Source: a filamentous cyanobacterium ESFC-1 (GTDB lineage: Bacteria > Cyanobacteriota > Cyanobacteriia > Cyanobacteriales > Spirulinaceae). Taken from it: 64,000 nucleotides of DNA. This document shows, piece by piece, positions 63,640 to 64,000 of the stretch; the first letter of the stretch is position 1; each line of letters begins with the position of its first letter. The position numbers and the translations under genes are program-made. The notes below the pieces were generated by a model. That model saw only the letters and a list, made by a program, of their open reading frames with translations, did no database searches and had not been told where the DNA came from. The stretch covers positions 2,184,676 through 2,248,675 of the forward strand of contig KB904821.1 of the NCBI GenBank assembly GCA_000380225.1, read 5' to 3'.

Positions 63640-64000
63640 ATGAATTATCGCCCTCACGAATTAGCAGAACTGTTAGGTGTTTCCGTAAAAACTTTACACC
63701 GATGGGATGCCAACGGGAAATTGAAAGCATTACGCACCCCCGGCAATCAGAGGTACTACAACGAGTCCCACCTTAATAAAATACGAGGCATTAAGCCAGA
63801 AGCCCGCAAAATAGTTGTATACACGCGGGTATCTTCTTATGCTCAAAAACCAGAACTTGAAGCCCAAAAAGCCGCTATGTCTCAGTTCTGCACAGCAAGG
63901 GGCGTAATTGTAGATGAAATTATCGCCGAAATTGGGGGAGGGCTTAACTTCAAAAGAAAAAAATTCCTTAAGCTACTCACTGAAGTGCAACGAGGGCTTG
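63640..64000 (+). mobile_element. tnpA: IS607-family tnpA (serine recombinase), partial at window edge
   Basis: The frame from ATG 63640 is open to the last base (120 codons). Residues 1-50 are a MerR-type helix-turn-helix ('ELAELLGVSVKTLHRWDANG', 'LRTPGNQRYY'); residues 57 onward are a serine-recombinase catalytic domain with the nucleophile region 'IVVYTRVSSYAQKPELEAQK'. This is the small IS607 transposase; in complete elements a tnpB gene often follows, which would lie beyond the window. The left end of the element must be within about 50 bases upstream of the ATG. Confidence 0.88.

Overview
The window is a chromosomal segment of a cyanobacterium. The octamer GCGATCGC (HIP1) is scattered throughout genes and spacers. 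There is an ndhA-ndhI-ndhG-ndhE cluster, an acyl-ACP synthetase-type AMP ligase, an RppA/RppB metal sensor next to an RND efflux operon, many multidomain hybrid histidine kinases, and small tandem heptanucleotide repeats in the spacers. These traits fit a filamentous, oscillatorialean-like genome, but the genus cannot be fixed from this window.

Layout. 0.3-6.3 kb: rppB/rppA divergent from a membrane-fusion protein and a CzcA-type RND pump. 6.4-15.8 kb: asnS, a small hypothetical, a PIG-L deacetylase, a DJ-1/PfpI protein, a GH13 glucosidase, an acyl-ACP synthetase and YlqD. 16.4-19.5 kb: ndhA-I-G-E on the minus strand. 19.8-28.3 kb: an MFS transporter, an NTPase-GGDEF fusion, a hybrid kinase, an S4 protein and a STAND NTPase. 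28.6-34.4 kb: gcvT, a lumenal-type pentapeptide protein, YraN, an SH3 protein, a YflT-type stress protein and a GTPase. 34.5-45.7 kb: a C5 methyltransferase fused to a nuclease-like tail, a PilB/GspE ATPase, an alpha/beta hydrolase, DUF2993, a degenerate NUDIX protein, EI24, a pentapeptide protein, a probable outer-membrane barrel and a two-gene aspartic-protease module. 46-51 kb: two inverted copies of a small IS200/IS605-like element, each interrupting a gene. 51.3-59.6 kb: three large kinases. 60-64 kb: a GMC oxidoreductase, an ion channel, a MITE-like repeat and the start of an IS607 tnpA running off the edge.

The most striking observations concern mobile and repetitive DNA. Two short elements (47011-47478 and 49572-49982) lie directly after TTAC with no target duplication. 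Deleting each one on paper restores a recognisable protein motif: a twin-arginine signal in an aldo/keto reductase and the LVRW-LHPKRGW strand of an EAL domain. Both elements carry copies of a third, 51-bp palindrome, and one copy sits inside the loop of another. Separately, at least five families of 7-bp tandem repeats occur, and their arrays begin at or within a few bases of start or stop codons of about nine genes. Other points of interest are a methyltransferase-nuclease fusion, an NTPase fused to a GGDEF domain that has lost its signature, and a potassium-channel-like protein with a TLGLGD filter.

Functions are assigned by reading motifs and from family knowledge; no database search was run.
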